Counted from the stretch's first letter, positions 1 through 8,516 are shown. The stretch is 64,000 bases of DNA from Halioglobus japonicus (GCF_001983995.1 NZ_CP019450.1:1550001-1614000), one strand, 5' to 3'. The notes: generated by a model from the sequence alone, not told the origin. Translations and numbers: made by a program.

Positions 1-1175
1 ACCCATTTGACTTGCAACGGCGCGGGTCGCATGGCGATGGTCTTGCAGCGATTGCCCTCGGTATGTCCACACAGGTCGATAAGGATATCTATCCGGTCCT
101 CTGCAATGCGTTCTGCCAACTCCTCGTCGCTGAGCCTGATGACGGATCGCCATTCATCCGAGCGACGCTGGATGAGCTGTGTGTAGGGATCACACTTGTC
201 ATTCATGGTGTAACAGTAGAGCTCGATATCCTCCCTGGGCAGGAACTGAAGGCAGGAAGTGATCATCTGCCCCACTGGGTGAATTCGAAACCCTGCTGAA
301 ATCATGCCAACTCTAATACGGCGATCAGGGTTCTGGTCGACCGTCGCGCGTGGCACGGGAGCTTCTGTCGCAAACAGTGCATCCCAGTTGAGATGGGCCT
401 GGTGAATAGTCTCAGCGCTCAGATGGGGGTTATAGTGCATTAACAACAAGTGATCGCTTGCCAGAAGGAAATTGGTCGGGTCCAGTTCACGGCTCGCCTG
501 GATCTTGTTTTCTGCGTCCTCAAAGCGTCCCAGGTTGTAATAGGCGTTGCCCAGGCTGTGCAGCAATATCGCGTTGTCCGGCTCCAGCGCACACAAGCTC
601 TCCAGCAGTTCCGCAGCTTCGCCATAGCGAATGGCGCGCAGCAGCAAATTGGCCTTCTTCTTGAGAAAGTCACGATGCTCAGGGTTGCAAAGCAGCGCGT
701 TATCCAGCAGCTCTATGGCCGCGTCATACTGACTCTTGTCGGCCAGCTCCCGGCAAAGCCATAGCAGCGAAGAAGCGAAATCAGGCTCTATTTCCAGGGC
801 CCGATGCATCAGTTTGATGGCTTCTTCAGTTCTGCCCTGAGCATGATACACCCTGGCAAGGCTGTTGCAGACTTCGGGATCTTCGCCTTGCAAGCTCGCG
901 GCGCGGTTCAGTGCGCGTTCAGCTTCATCCAGCGCTCCGTTGCGCAGGAGGGATGATCCCAGTGCTTTCCAGGCGAAACGGCTGTCCGGATAGTGGGCGG
1001 CAAACGACTCGGCCAATTCGAGGCAGGATTGGTTATCGCCGGCCTGATGCAGGTCTACGTACTGCTGCTGTTTCTCTATAGGCACCTGGCCAAAGGCGAC
1101 GTGGTTTACCTCTTGAAGCTTAAGGCGTGCCGATGGCGCGGAAAAAGGTGTGGCCTGGCTAGACTTTTTATGCAT
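1..1175 (-). CDS. TPR / O-GlcNAc-transferase-like (SPINDLY) glycosyltransferase, truncated by window edge
   Basis: The minus-strand frame starts at ATG 1175-1173 with a GAGG ribosome site about 10 bases upstream and stays open to base 1, giving about 391 residues. The N-terminal 260 residues are a series of TPR helical pairs, for example the AWKALGSSLLRNGALDEAE and HSLGNAYYNLGRFEDAE units. After them begins an OGT catalytic region: RIRVGMISAGF followed by a HPVGQM segment, then DILIDLCGHTEGNR, which matches the family motif IDLxGHTxxNR. The family is cytoplasmic and transfers sugars from nucleotide-sugar donors to Ser/Thr. Its position immediately downstream of flagellin on the same strand makes flagellin the likely substrate (inference). 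The C-terminal catalytic half lies outside the window. Two terminators separate it from flagellin, so it is probably transcribed on its own. Confidence 0.85.
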   Translation of the reverse strand, partial: MHKKSSQATPFSAPSARLKLQEVNHVAFGQVPIEKQQQYVDLHQAGDNQSCLELAESFAAHYPDSRFAWKALGSSLLRNGALDEAERALNRAASLQGEDPEVCNSLARVYHAQGRTEEAIKLMHRALEIEPDFASSLLWLCRELADKSQYDAAIELLDNALLCNPEHRDFLKKKANLLLRAIRYGEAAELLESLCALEPDNAILLHSLGNAYYNLGRFEDAENKIQASRELDPTNFLLASDHLLLMHYNPHLSAETIHQAHLNWDALFATEAPVPRATVDQNPDRRIRVGMISAGFRIHPVGQMITSCLQFLPREDIELYCYTMNDKCDPYTQLIQRRSDEWRSVIRLSDEELAERIAEDRIDILIDLCGHTEGNRCKTIAMRPAPLQVKW

Positions 1176-1283
1176 GTTCAGAATACCTCGGGATCATCGC
1201 GGTTTTACTTCAGTCTGCAGTGTAGGCAGGTTGAGCCGTTGCCAATGAGGTGAATAAGACGAACAAAAGGGCTCTTATCGTCA

Positions 1284-1407
1284 GACAAAAAAAGCCCCCA
1301 ATAAAGGGGGCTTGGAATTACGGGCGATTTCCCAGGGGAAGGAAAGATAGGAGCCCGTTGACCTAGATGGGTGCAGTTCGCGTCCCCACGCTGACTGCGA
1401 GAATTCC
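1284..1407 (-). ncRNA. Possible small RNA or structured leader between flagellin and glycosyltransferase genes
   Basis: On the minus strand a sigma-70-like promoter (TTTGAA at 1435-1430, 16-base spacer, TATAGT at 1413-1408) is followed by about 115 bases with no open reading frame, ending in a strong terminator hairpin with a T run (1313-1285). The predicted 5' end (GGAATT, 1407-1402) is complementary to AATTCC just before the terminator (1319-1314), which would bring the ends together as in a rod-shaped RNA. It could be an independent sRNA or a terminated leader of the downstream glycosyltransferase gene. I do not recognise a family; it lacks the conserved SRP RNA core and the GEMM riboswitch core. 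Confidence 0.3.
1285..1313 (-). terminator. Rho-independent terminator (minus strand)
   Basis: An 8-bp perfect stem (AAGCCCCC / GGGGGCTT at 1292-1299 and 1306-1313) with a 6-base loop is followed on the minus strand by a T run (plus-strand A run 1287-1293). It is the end of the putative sRNA or leader upstream of the glycosyltransferase gene. Confidence 0.8.
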
Positions 1408-1491
1408 ACTATAGCCACACCTTGTCTTCTTCAAAGTGCGTATAAACAGAGGAAAAGTACGCTATTTCATCTTTATTATGATCCTACTCCC

Positions 1492-1515
1492 AAAAAACGC
1501 CCCATCAGGGGCGTT
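1492..1515 (-). terminator. Rho-independent terminator of flagellin gene
   Basis: A perfect 8-bp stem AACGCCCC / GGGGCGTT (1496-1503 and 1508-1515) with loop ATCA, followed on the minus strand by six T (plus-strand A run 1492-1497). It lies 20 bases past the flagellin stop codon, so it is the flagellin terminator. Confidence 0.9.
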
Positions 1516-1534
1516 GAGTGGAGCCGCGTGACCA

Positions 1535-3067
1535 CTATCCAAGCAGGCTGAGAACAGTCTGTGGGACCTGATTGGCCTGAGCGAGTACCGAGGTGCCTGC
1601 CTGTTGCAGGATCTGGGCTCGGGTCAGGTTTGATACTTCAACCGCATAGTCAGCGTCTTCGATTCGAGATCGTGCTGCAGACAGGTTGGTCGACGTCTCG
1701 GCGAGGTTGGTAATGGCTGATTCAAAGCGGTTCTGTGCTGCACCCAGTTCGGATCGTAATACGTCAACTTGAGTGAGCGCCGCGTCGAGCGTGGCAAGCG
1801 GGTCCGCGGTTAGCTGATTTCCCAGTGAAACCGTGCCATCAGTGGCTATTGTTGCTTCGTAGTAGGCGGTGTTACCGTCTGCGTCATTGCCACTCACCAC
1901 GTAACCGCTGCCGTCCGAATACGCGTAGACATTGGGGTTGGTAAGTGCAGTGATGCCGCTGACGTCAACGCTCACAACGTCATTGTCGGTAATCTGAGTC
2001 AACTGGGCGCTCAAGGCTGAAACCGTTGTTGCGCCGCTGGTGATCGCATTGGTTCCAGATGTATAGCTAACCACCCCCGTGGTAAAGTTCACCGATGCGG
2101 TAAAGTAGTTGGCGCCGCTATCTAAGGTGACGTAGTAGTCACCCCCAACATCCTGATAAAGCGCCGGTGTTGCTGCAGAGTTGGTATCTGATACTACGCT
2201 TAAATCATCAACATTAATGGTAATGCCGTCGCCGACGAAGACACCATCGCCGGATGACACCGCGGTAATATCGCCGCTGCCGGTACCGAGATCACTTGCA
2301 GTTTTAGCTGTACCGGAACTATCGAAAGTCACCACGCCACTGGTGGTGTTGTAGTCGGCCACATAGCCTTGGCTGGTGGCCGCATCCCACACGTAGAAGC
2401 CATTGTCCGGGTCGTCACCTGCTACATAGATGTCATAGCTGGCGCTGGATCCGCCGTCTGCGAATGTCGCATTCTTCACGTCCAGCGTTTGGGTAATTTC
2501 CGTGGTTGCTGAGCTTGATAACTCGTTCGACAGCAATGTATTTTCGACCTGGAAACCCGATAGCCCCAGCGTGCTCGCTGACGTTTCCCGGAGGTTCATC
2601 GTAATAGCCTCGCCGTCATTCGCGCCAACCTGAATAGTGAAGGTGCCGTCGCCGGCAAGTACGTTGACGCCGTTGAACGAGGTTTCCGCTGAGATTCGAT
2701 CAATCTCATCCAGGCGCGACTGGATCTCATTCTGAATTGATGTCAGGTCACTGGACGAGTTCGTCCCGTTGGCGGCCTGAACACTGAGTTCGCGAATGCG
2801 CTGTAGGTTGTCGTTAACCTGGTCCAGTGCACCCTCAGCCGTCTGGGAGATGGAAACACCGTCGTTTGCATTGCGTTGAGCCTGCATTAAGCCGGTAATT
2901 TGTGATGATATCCGGTTTGCGATGGCGAGGCCGGCTGCGTCGTCTTTGGCACTGTTAATTCTCAGTCCCGAAGACAGACGCTCCATGGCGGTTGATAAAG
3001 CGCTTTGCGAACTTCCCAAATTTTGTTGGGCGACCAGCGCGGTGATGTTCGTGTTGATGACTGACAT
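1535..3067 (-). CDS. fliC: Flagellin
   Basis: 510 residues. The N-terminus is the classical D0/D1 helix (MSVINTNITALVAQQNL, then AMERLSSGLRINSAKDDAAG) and the C-terminus the matching one (SRIEDADYAVEVSNLTRAQI, ending VPQTVLSLLG). The central residues, about 170-430, are variable, rich in Asp, Ser, Thr, Gly and Tyr, and would form the exposed filament domains; Ser/Thr there are candidate glycosylation sites given the OGT-like neighbour. It is the filament subunit, exported by the flagellar type III apparatus with FliS as chaperone. An AAGGA ribosome site lies 8 bases before ATG. Transcription is from a sigma-28 promoter at 3185-3159 with a roughly 85-base leader and ends at a hairpin 20 bases past the stop. 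It is monocistronic. Confidence 0.98.
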   Translation of the reverse strand: MSVINTNITALVAQQNLGSSQSALSTAMERLSSGLRINSAKDDAAGLAIANRISSQITGLMQAQRNANDGVSISQTAEGALDQVNDNLQRIRELSVQAANGTNSSSDLTSIQNEIQSRLDEIDRISAETSFNGVNVLAGDGTFTIQVGANDGEAITMNLRETSASTLGLSGFQVENTLLSNELSSSATTEITQTLDVKNATFADGGSSASYDIYVAGDDPDNGFYVWDAATSQGYVADYNTTSGVVTFDSSGTAKTASDLGTGSGDITAVSSGDGVFVGDGITINVDDLSVVSDTNSAATPALYQDVGGDYYVTLDSGANYFTASVNFTTGVVSYTSGTNAITSGATTVSALSAQLTQITDNDVVSVDVSGITALTNPNVYAYSDGSGYVVSGNDADGNTAYYEATIATDGTVSLGNQLTADPLATLDAALTQVDVLRSELGAAQNRFESAITNLAETSTNLSAARSRIEDADYAVEVSNLTRAQILQQAGTSVLAQANQVPQTVLSLLG

Positions 3068-3158
3068 GGTCGTATTCCTTTTCAGGTTTCTCGTTCATGA
3101 ATGCCGAAGCGCTCGAGCTTGTGCCCCTGCATTGACGGCCGTTTTGCCGTTAGGCTGT

Positions 3159-3185
3159 GTTTCGGCCAGTCGCCAAAATCCTTTA
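3159..3185 (-). promoter_or_regulatory. Sigma-28 (FliA) promoter of flagellin
   Basis: On the minus strand TAAA (3185-3182), exactly 15 bases, then GCCGAAAC (3166-3159), against the FliA consensus TAAA-N15-GCCGATAA. Only the TA of the -10 element deviates. Correctly oriented upstream of fliC. Confidence 0.85.
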
Positions 3186-3281
3186 GCATTGCAATAGCGG
3201 AAAATGTTCTATATTTCTCGCACATTGATTGTCGGATGCGCACGCAGCGGCAGAATAGTCGGGCTGACGTCGAGGTCGGAA

Positions 3282-4919
3282 ATGGTTGAAGAACAGCCAA
3301 CTGAGCAGGATCTACTTGAGGGGCGAGATGACATCTGGCAATGGCTGGAGGGCTTTGTTGGCGTAGGCGGCCTGTGGATCCGTCTTGACGCAAGCCCAAG
3401 TGAAGCTTGCCCAGTGGTGGTTGTGGGCTTAGACGAGGGCGATCAATTAGCGCTCGAAGTGGTCGATGCTAACTTGGCTGAGCGGGCACATTCTGCAGGG
3501 AGTTCCATCACCCTGTTTACCAACGAGGGTGTCAAGTACGCCCAGAGCAACTCACTTCATATAGAGCACTGTCACGTGCTGGAGAACGCCGCAACTGTCT
3601 ACACAGGTTTGCCAGAGTGCATAGTGATTAACGCGAGGCGTGGCGAGTTTCATGCGAGGCTCAGAAAGGATCTCGATTGCCCCGTGACCATCAGCGGTCC
3701 TGGCTTGATCAGGCCGGTACAGGGTGAACTGGCGGACTTGTCGGTGGGAGGGTGCCGTGTTCACCTGTCCAGTCACGCCTGTTATATGCAGCCGGAATGC
3801 CCAGATTATTCAGTGGAAGTTGCGTTTCCCAGTGGCGAGTTGTTCCAATCCTCAGCTGAGGTTCGATATCTGGATCTGTCTGAAGAGAATTTCTCAGTCA
3901 CAGCGGGATTTAAGTTTCATTCCTGTTCGGCGCAGCATGAGAGCCGGGTTTGGCAGCTGGTTCGTGACATTGAGCGGGAGAGTGCCCGGGCTGCCGACTC
4001 CGAGCGTGATTTTGAGCCATCCGAGTTGTTCAGGCCTGTTTCATCAGTCGACAATGAAGTACTTGACTCTAGGAAGCCGCTTTCCGCTGCAGCCGTTCGA
4101 TTACGCCATATTGCAGATAGCCTTTGTTTTCAGTGGTACTACCTCAGGAGCGGTAAATCGCTGTCCATGGAAAGTTTGCTGTGGGCGGCAGAAGATCTGA
4201 TTGTCCTTGCGGCAAGCGACGCCGAGGAGGCCCTGTTTGCCACTTTGGACGATCCAGGCCATCCAGCATTGATTTGGCATGACGTCTGCCTGGCAGTACG
4301 GATGGCCTGTGTTGCCCACCATTGCGGTTTGCCCGAGGGTGAGCTGAAAGCGGCGGTGGCCTGTGCGTTGGTTCACGACATAGGGTATCTGGTTAACGGC
4401 AGCTGCTCTTTGGAGCATGCATCTAGGCCGGTATACCAGGCTGAGGCCGTGGCTGTCATAAAGTCAGCTCTTGCACATTGCAATTGGATTCCCGATGCAA
4501 CCGTTGAAGCCGTGCTGGATAGTGGGGCCTGTTCGCCACCGAACTGTTCCAGAACTCCCCTGGGGAAACTGGCGTTGCTACTGGGGCTGTTGGACTGGCA
4601 ATGCCGCGATGTGGCCTACAAGACTGCGCAGCCCTGGAACTACGCTTTACAGCGCGTTTGCTCCGACTATCCGGATCTTGCCGACTGGGCTGATATCACT
4701 GTGGCTTGTTTTGGAAAGATGCCAGTGGCCAGTCGGGTCTGTGATCCTGATGACAAAAACTTCTGGGTGCGTGCCCTGGATGCCGATCAGCGTCCCGCCG
4801 TTATAGTGCCCTGTGGTAAGCGATGCCTCCCAAATCGAGAATCCTTGCAACGCCAAATGATGGAGCTGCAAACAAAGTCACTACGTGAGTTACTGGTGCC
4901 AGTTAATACTCACATCTAA
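3282..4919 (+). CDS. PilZ-like and degenerate HD domain protein
   Basis: About 545 residues from ATG 3282, chosen over an upstream in-frame start at 3204 because GAGGTCGG lies just before it. The N-terminal part resembles a YcgR-type N domain followed by a PilZ domain: an Arg-rich stretch (RRGEFHARLRKDL) and then DLSVGGCRV, matching the D/NxSxxG motif that binds cyclic-di-GMP. The C-terminal half carries an HD-type helical core (ACALVHDIGYLV, with an upstream WHDVCLAVRM His), but the HHE and GYP motifs of HD-GYP phosphodiesterases are absent, so catalysis is doubtful. Divergent from flagellin and upstream of fliD. A role as cyclic-di-GMP-responsive motility effector is inferred; YcgR is known to brake flagella. 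The PilZ-HD combination is unusual. Confidence 0.65.
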   Translation: MVEEQPTEQDLLEGRDDIWQWLEGFVGVGGLWIRLDASPSEACPVVVVGLDEGDQLALEVVDANLAERAHSAGSSITLFTNEGVKYAQSNSLHIEHCHVLENAATVYTGLPECIVINARRGEFHARLRKDLDCPVTISGPGLIRPVQGELADLSVGGCRVHLSSHACYMQPECPDYSVEVAFPSGELFQSSAEVRYLDLSEENFSVTAGFKFHSCSAQHESRVWQLVRDIERESARAADSERDFEPSELFRPVSSVDNEVLDSRKPLSAAAVRLRHIADSLCFQWYYLRSGKSLSMESLLWAAEDLIVLAASDAEEALFATLDDPGHPALIWHDVCLAVRMACVAHHCGLPEGELKAAVACALVHDIGYLVNGSCSLEHASRPVYQAEAVAVIKSALAHCNWIPDATVEAVLDSGACSPPNCSRTPLGKLALLLGLLDWQCRDVAYKTAQPWNYALQRVCSDYPDLADWADITVACFGKMPVASRVCDPDDKNFWVRALDADQRPAVIVPCGKRCLPNRESLQRQMMELQTKSLRELLVPVNTHI

Positions 4920-4928
4920 CGCCGGGCT

Positions 4929-4955
4929 TAAGTTCTACCTCGCAAGGGCCGATAC
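4929..4955 (+). promoter_or_regulatory. Sigma-28 promoter of fliD operon
   Basis: TAAG (4929-4932), 15-base spacer, GCCGATAC (4948-4955). It matches the FliA consensus at the full -10 element apart from the last base and at three of four -35 bases. Located 77 bases before fliD. Confidence 0.8.
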
Positions 4956-5031
4956 AGTCTGTGTGCCTGGCGCCCTTATTTCAAAGTTACCTGAGTCCAT
5001 GGCACGACTGACGACGGCGTGGAGTTGAATT

Positions 5032-6384
5032 ATGCCCACAATTAGTGCACTTGGTATCGGCTCTGGTCTGGATTTGAATGGCTTGCTGGATCAGCTAAAC
5101 AGTGCTGAACGCGAGAAGCTTGTTCCGATCGTGGACAAGCAGCGCTCGTTCGAAGCTAAGCTCTCTGCGCTAGGACAATTCCGATCAGCGCTGGAGTCAT
5201 TTCAGGACAAAGTCGATCAACTTTCGGACGGTACGGCATTTCAGTCGGTGACAAGTTCGTCGACAAGTGAAGGCATCAGCGTAGCTGCCACTCGCGATGC
5301 GGTGCCAGGGCAATACAATATCGATGTTACCCAGCTGGCTGGCACATACAGTATCGCGACAACGGGTCTGGATGCCCGTGACGAGTATCTTGGTGCTGGC
5401 ACTATTACGATTACCCTTGCCAACAATACCAGCGTTGAAGTTGATATCGATAGCGAGGCAAGCACATTGAATGATGTGCGTGATGCGATCAACAAGAGTG
5501 GGATCGATATACAAGCCAGTGTTGTCAATGACGGTAGTGATGCGCCCTACCGTCTGTCCATAGGCTCAGTTGAAGCTGGCGAGGATGCTGCCATTACGAA
5601 TATCGACTTCGGCGCGCTGGCGGGTTCGCTGGTGCTGGATGACGCCACCGAAGTGCAGGGGCAGAACGCACAACTCACTGTTAATGGCATTGATATCGTC
5701 AGCCAGACAAATCAGGTCGAAGGCGCTCTCGAAGGGCTGACTTTGGCATTGCTAGAGGAGGGCGAGGTCGGTGTTCGAATTGATGTTGATGATGAAACCA
5801 TTCGTTCCGGTGTCGCTGAATTTGTCGAAGCCTATAACCGGCTGCAGACAGAGATCGATAACCTGACGAGATATGAACCTGAAAGTGGTGTGTCGGGTGC
5901 GCTGCTTGGAGACTCCACCCTGCGTTCGGTTCAAGTGCAATTGCGCGGCATCTTTACCACTGGGCGTCCCGGAGGTGAGCTGGTCCAGTTAAGCGATAGT
6001 GGTATTGCACTGCAGTTAGATGGAACGCTTGAGGTCGATGAAGACATGCTGTCTGACATAGTCGAGGAGCAGTTGGCCGAATTGTCAGCATTCTTCGCCG
6101 GCGATGACAGTGGTGATGGTATTGCCGAAAAATTGTCAGCGGCCTTGAAAGCACTGCTGGATTCGGATGGCATTATCAGCAGTGCAAGCGATAGCCTGGA
6201 TCGCCGTATTGACGCACTCGATCAGCGTCAAGAGCGGGTTGAGGCGAGTATTGATCGAACAGTAGAACGCTATCGCAAGCAGTTTTCCCAGCTGGACATT
6301 CTGGTGGGTAACCTGAATTCAACGAGTGCGTACGTAGCGCAGCAATTTGACATTCTCAACGCCCAGTTGTCGCAGCGCGTATAG
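5032..6384 (+). CDS. fliD: Flagellar filament cap protein FliD
   Basis: 450 residues, a usual length for FliD. The start MPTISALGIGSGLDLNGLLD is the family's N-terminal signature, followed by a coiled-coil region, a central cap domain with a Val/Ala-rich LTVNGIDI segment, and a C-terminal coiled coil ending with VAQQFDILNAQLSQ. It caps the growing filament and promotes flagellin polymerisation outside the cell. GGAG ribosome site 7 bases before ATG. First gene of fliD-fliS-fliT-like, with 39 bases to fliS, under a sigma-28 promoter 77 bases upstream. Confidence 0.97.
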   Translation: MPTISALGIGSGLDLNGLLDQLNSAEREKLVPIVDKQRSFEAKLSALGQFRSALESFQDKVDQLSDGTAFQSVTSSSTSEGISVAATRDAVPGQYNIDVTQLAGTYSIATTGLDARDEYLGAGTITITLANNTSVEVDIDSEASTLNDVRDAINKSGIDIQASVVNDGSDAPYRLSIGSVEAGEDAAITNIDFGALAGSLVLDDATEVQGQNAQLTVNGIDIVSQTNQVEGALEGLTLALLEEGEVGVRIDVDDETIRSGVAEFVEAYNRLQTEIDNLTRYEPESGVSGALLGDSTLRSVQVQLRGIFTTGRPGGELVQLSDSGIALQLDGTLEVDEDMLSDIVEEQLAELSAFFAGDDSGDGIAEKLSAALKALLDSDGIISSASDSLDRRIDALDQRQERVEASIDRTVERYRKQFSQLDILVGNLNSTSAYVAQQFDILNAQLSQRV

Positions 6385-6423
6385 CGAGCTGAATAGAGAC
6401 ATGGGGCTCGGAGTGTTTGAGCA

Positions 6424-6858
6424 ATGGAGAGTAGAGAAGTGTATGGTCAACAACACATAGTTCCGGGTAATTCGGGTGCAGGCGCCTACGCTAGAGTAGG
6501 GCTAGAGAGTGGGGTAATGTCGGCAGACCCACACCAGCTCATTGTTCTGCTCTTTGACGGCGCTGAAAGCTGTATCCGCAATGCGCGCATTCATGTCGAA
6601 ATGGGTGCGATCGCCGAACGCGGCCGGTCTATTTCGCGAGCGGTCGATATCATAAACCAAGGGTTGTTGGCGGCACTTGATATGGAGCGCGGTGGAGAGA
6701 TATCCGCCAATCTGGCAAGAATCTACGACTACATTATAAGGTTGCTGCTGGAGGCTAACGTTCGTGTCGACGTGACGCTTCTCGATCAGGCAGAGCACCT
6801 GCTTCAGGAAATCAGTTCGGCCTGGCGAGAATTGGCTGTTACGTTACGCAAGGAGTGA
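6424..6858 (+). CDS. fliS: Flagellin export chaperone FliS
   Basis: 144 residues. It has the FliS core: YARVGLESGVMSADPHQLIV, LLFDGAESCIRNAR, and the C-terminal helices that contain LLEANVRVD. FliS binds the C-terminal disordered helix of flagellin in the cytoplasm and prevents premature polymerisation. It follows fliD at 39 bases and precedes the FliT-like gene by 4 bases, so the three are translated as an operon. The first 20 residues (VYGQQHIVPGNSG) are slightly longer than in the E. coli protein. Confidence 0.95.
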   Translation: MESREVYGQQHIVPGNSGAGAYARVGLESGVMSADPHQLIVLLFDGAESCIRNARIHVEMGAIAERGRSISRAVDIINQGLLAALDMERGGEISANLARIYDYIIRLLLEANVRVDVTLLDQAEHLLQEISSAWRELAVTLRKE

Positions 6859-6862
6859 CTCT

Positions 6863-7255
6863 ATGCGCTGTGAACTTGTAAATGACGCCGGAATATCCGA
6901 ACCACTCTTGCCTTACGACGATCTGATGGCGAGTGCCCGCAGGATGCTACGGCAGGCGCGAGCTTCCCAATGGTCCAGTCTGGCCACCGAACAGCTGGAG
7001 TTCTGTAAAGCCTGGGAGCGTTTGGAACGTTCTGGTGTTAATGCGTGCCTGAATGAGCCGCAAGTCGCCCAGCGTGATCGCCTAATCCATGAAGTTGACG
7101 TTCAGGTGGATGAAGTCTGGCGGCTATTAAATGAGCGTCAACTCGAGCTGAGCCGCGAACTGTCTCGTCAGGGTGCCTCCTTGTTGCCGGAATTCTGCGT
7201 AACCAAGAAGGCCGGTTTTGCTCATGACGGGCTCTCCGGACGAGTACCGTGCTAA
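6863..7255 (+). CDS. fliT: FliT-like flagellar chaperone
   Basis: 130 residues, mostly helical, with no strong motif. The assignment rests on position (4 bases after fliS, third gene of the fliDS operon), on size and on a FliT-like pattern of two amphipathic helices around RMLRQARASQWSSL and RDRLIHEVDVQVDEVW. FliT is a FliD export chaperone and, in enterobacteria, an anti-FlhDC factor; both this gene and flhDC are present, so the feedback loop could exist (inference). Its 3' end overlaps the start of the FliK-like gene by 7 bases. Confidence 0.6.
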   Translation: MRCELVNDAGISEPLLPYDDLMASARRMLRQARASQWSSLATEQLEFCKAWERLERSGVNACLNEPQVAQRDRLIHEVDVQVDEVWRLLNERQLELSRELSRQGASLLPEFCVTKKAGFAHDGLSGRVPC

Positions 7256-8097
7256 ACCAGATTGGTGTGCTCATTGAGTCTGTTGCAAGATTTGGCGCCG
7301 TAGACAGGCTCAGGGTATCTCGAGTGGAGCCAGTCCGAAGTGCGGCTGACAAGCCGACCGATCAGTTGGCAAGCCGTACCAGCAATGCCCATAAGACCAA
7401 TTCTATTGCCCATTTGAGCGCCCCGGCGAGATTGCTGGCAGGTATACTCGGGTCAGATCCTCCTGAGGCGCGCGCGATGATCCGGGCGGTAGGCCATCTA
7501 ACCCAGGATGGAATAGCAAGCCCAGAGGCGGGCACATTGATAGCTGTGCGCTTGCAGAGGAGCATATGCTCCAGTGGACTTTTCTACGAATCCCACTTAC
7601 GCCAGTGGATTCATGGGCGGCTCACACTGGAAACGCTATTGCGGGAGCCACAGGTTCGGATGTGGCGGCACGACCAGGCTGATTTGCCACCCCTGCGTTC
7701 CCTGGTGCGGCAGCAAGTCGATCTCCTCTCCAGGCCGGTGTTAACGTGGGAGGGTGAGCTGATGCCGGCGATTCCCCTGACGCTCAATGTCGACTGGCTG
7801 TCGTCGCCCCGTGGGCGCAGCGCGCCTCGCGAAGGCTACGATGGAACGTCAGATGCTGAGCCTCTGACGCGTTGCCGAACTCGCATTCAGATTGTGTTGC
7901 CTGCCCTGGGTAAAGTAACTGCGACACTTGTGGATGGCCCACGTGGCTTCTCATTTGATCTGCAATGTGCCAGTCAGCGCGGCCTAAGGGCCTTACGTTC
8001 ACTTTCCGAGGTCTGGCGGTGTCAAGTGCAGCACAAGCTCGCCACCGAGGTGGCTGTGATGATCAACCGGTCTGATATCAGTGCAGCATCCAGATAA
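7249..8097 (+). CDS. FliK-like hook-length control domain protein
   Basis: 282 residues from a GTG start overlapping the previous gene. The N-terminal 170 residues show no clear domain. The C-terminal 110 resemble the FliK/Flg_hook C-terminal domain: a predicted beta strand pattern around TRIQIVLPALGKVTATLVDG, then FSFDLQCASQRGLRALR and a final helix. That domain contacts the FlhB cytoplasmic domain and switches export specificity. It overlaps by 17 bases a gene encoding only an FlhB-C-terminal-like domain, the usual partner in such two-gene pairs. Whether it is the main FliK or an accessory paralogue cannot be decided here, because the hook and basal-body genes are outside the window. Confidence 0.6.
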   Translation: MLNQIGVLIESVARFGAVDRLRVSRVEPVRSAADKPTDQLASRTSNAHKTNSIAHLSAPARLLAGILGSDPPEARAMIRAVGHLTQDGIASPEAGTLIAVRLQRSICSSGLFYESHLRQWIHGRLTLETLLREPQVRMWRHDQADLPPLRSLVRQQVDLLSRPVLTWEGELMPAIPLTLNVDWLSSPRGRSAPREGYDGTSDAEPLTRCRTRIQIVLPALGKVTATLVDGPRGFSFDLQCASQRGLRALRSLSEVWRCQVQHKLATEVAVMINRSDISAASR

Positions 8098-8377
8098 CAA
8101 GACTCATTCGCTTAAATCCAGTGCTGTGGCGCTGAGGTATAAAGTGTCCGACGATCCTGCGCCTCGTGTTGTTGCGCGCGGATATGGCGCTATTGCTGAG
8201 CGAATTATCGAAGAAGCGAAGTCGCATGATGTATTTGTGCACGACTCACCTGAGCTTGTCGCTCTGCTTATGCAAATCGATCTCGATGAATATATTCCGC
8301 CGCACATGTATACCGCAATCGCAGAGCTGCTCGTTTGGCTGTCTGCTGTTGATAAGAAAGTCGCTGATGAGCGCTGA
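8081..8377 (+). CDS. FlhB C-terminal-domain-like protein (FlhX type)
   Basis: 98 residues from GTG. The sequence AVALRYKVSDDPAPRVVARG through ELVALLMQIDLDEYIPPHMY aligns with the FlhB cytoplasmic domain after the NPTH cleavage site; compare AVALSYAQANEGAPRVVAKG in the full flhB of this window. It has no membrane segments. Such stand-alone FlhB-C proteins are known to substitute for the cleaved FlhB-C fragment in export switching. It overlaps the FliK-like gene by 17 bases, so the two are coupled. Confidence 0.85.
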   Translation: MQHPDNKTHSLKSSAVALRYKVSDDPAPRVVARGYGAIAERIIEEAKSHDVFVHDSPELVALLMQIDLDEYIPPHMYTAIAELLVWLSAVDKKVADER

Positions 8378-8485
8378 TAATAGAAATTTGAGTAAGCCAG
8401 GACATCGGATTATTTGTAGTGTATTTACGCTCTCAAGACATTTATTTCGAAAAATTCACGATTTCGCTCAGCATATCTGATGCTC

Positions 8486-8494
8486 TGCTATACT
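8486..8494 (+). promoter_or_regulatory. Extended -10 promoter candidate of flhDC
   Basis: TGCTATACT (8486-8494) fits an extended -10 element (TGnTATAAT). No good -35 box lies at 16-18 bases. It would give a leader of about 100 bases to flhD. Confidence 0.4.
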
Positions 8495-8516
8495 GAATCG
8501 AGTTTGTTCGTGGTCT

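Noticed and set aside
1320..1400. Cyclic-di-GMP (GEMM) riboswitch suggested by a GGGACGC stretch on the minus strand
   Set aside because: The paired upstream half and the tetraloop receptor of GEMM RNAs are not present, and the stretch is too short.
1360..1400. tRNA T-arm-like sequence GCAGTTCGCG on the plus strand
   Set aside because: No acceptor, D or anticodon arms can be formed around it.
4960..5030. Possible sigma-54 promoter upstream of fliD (TGGCACG, TGGCGCC)
   Set aside because: No GC at the -12 position with proper spacing, and a good sigma-28 site explains fliD.
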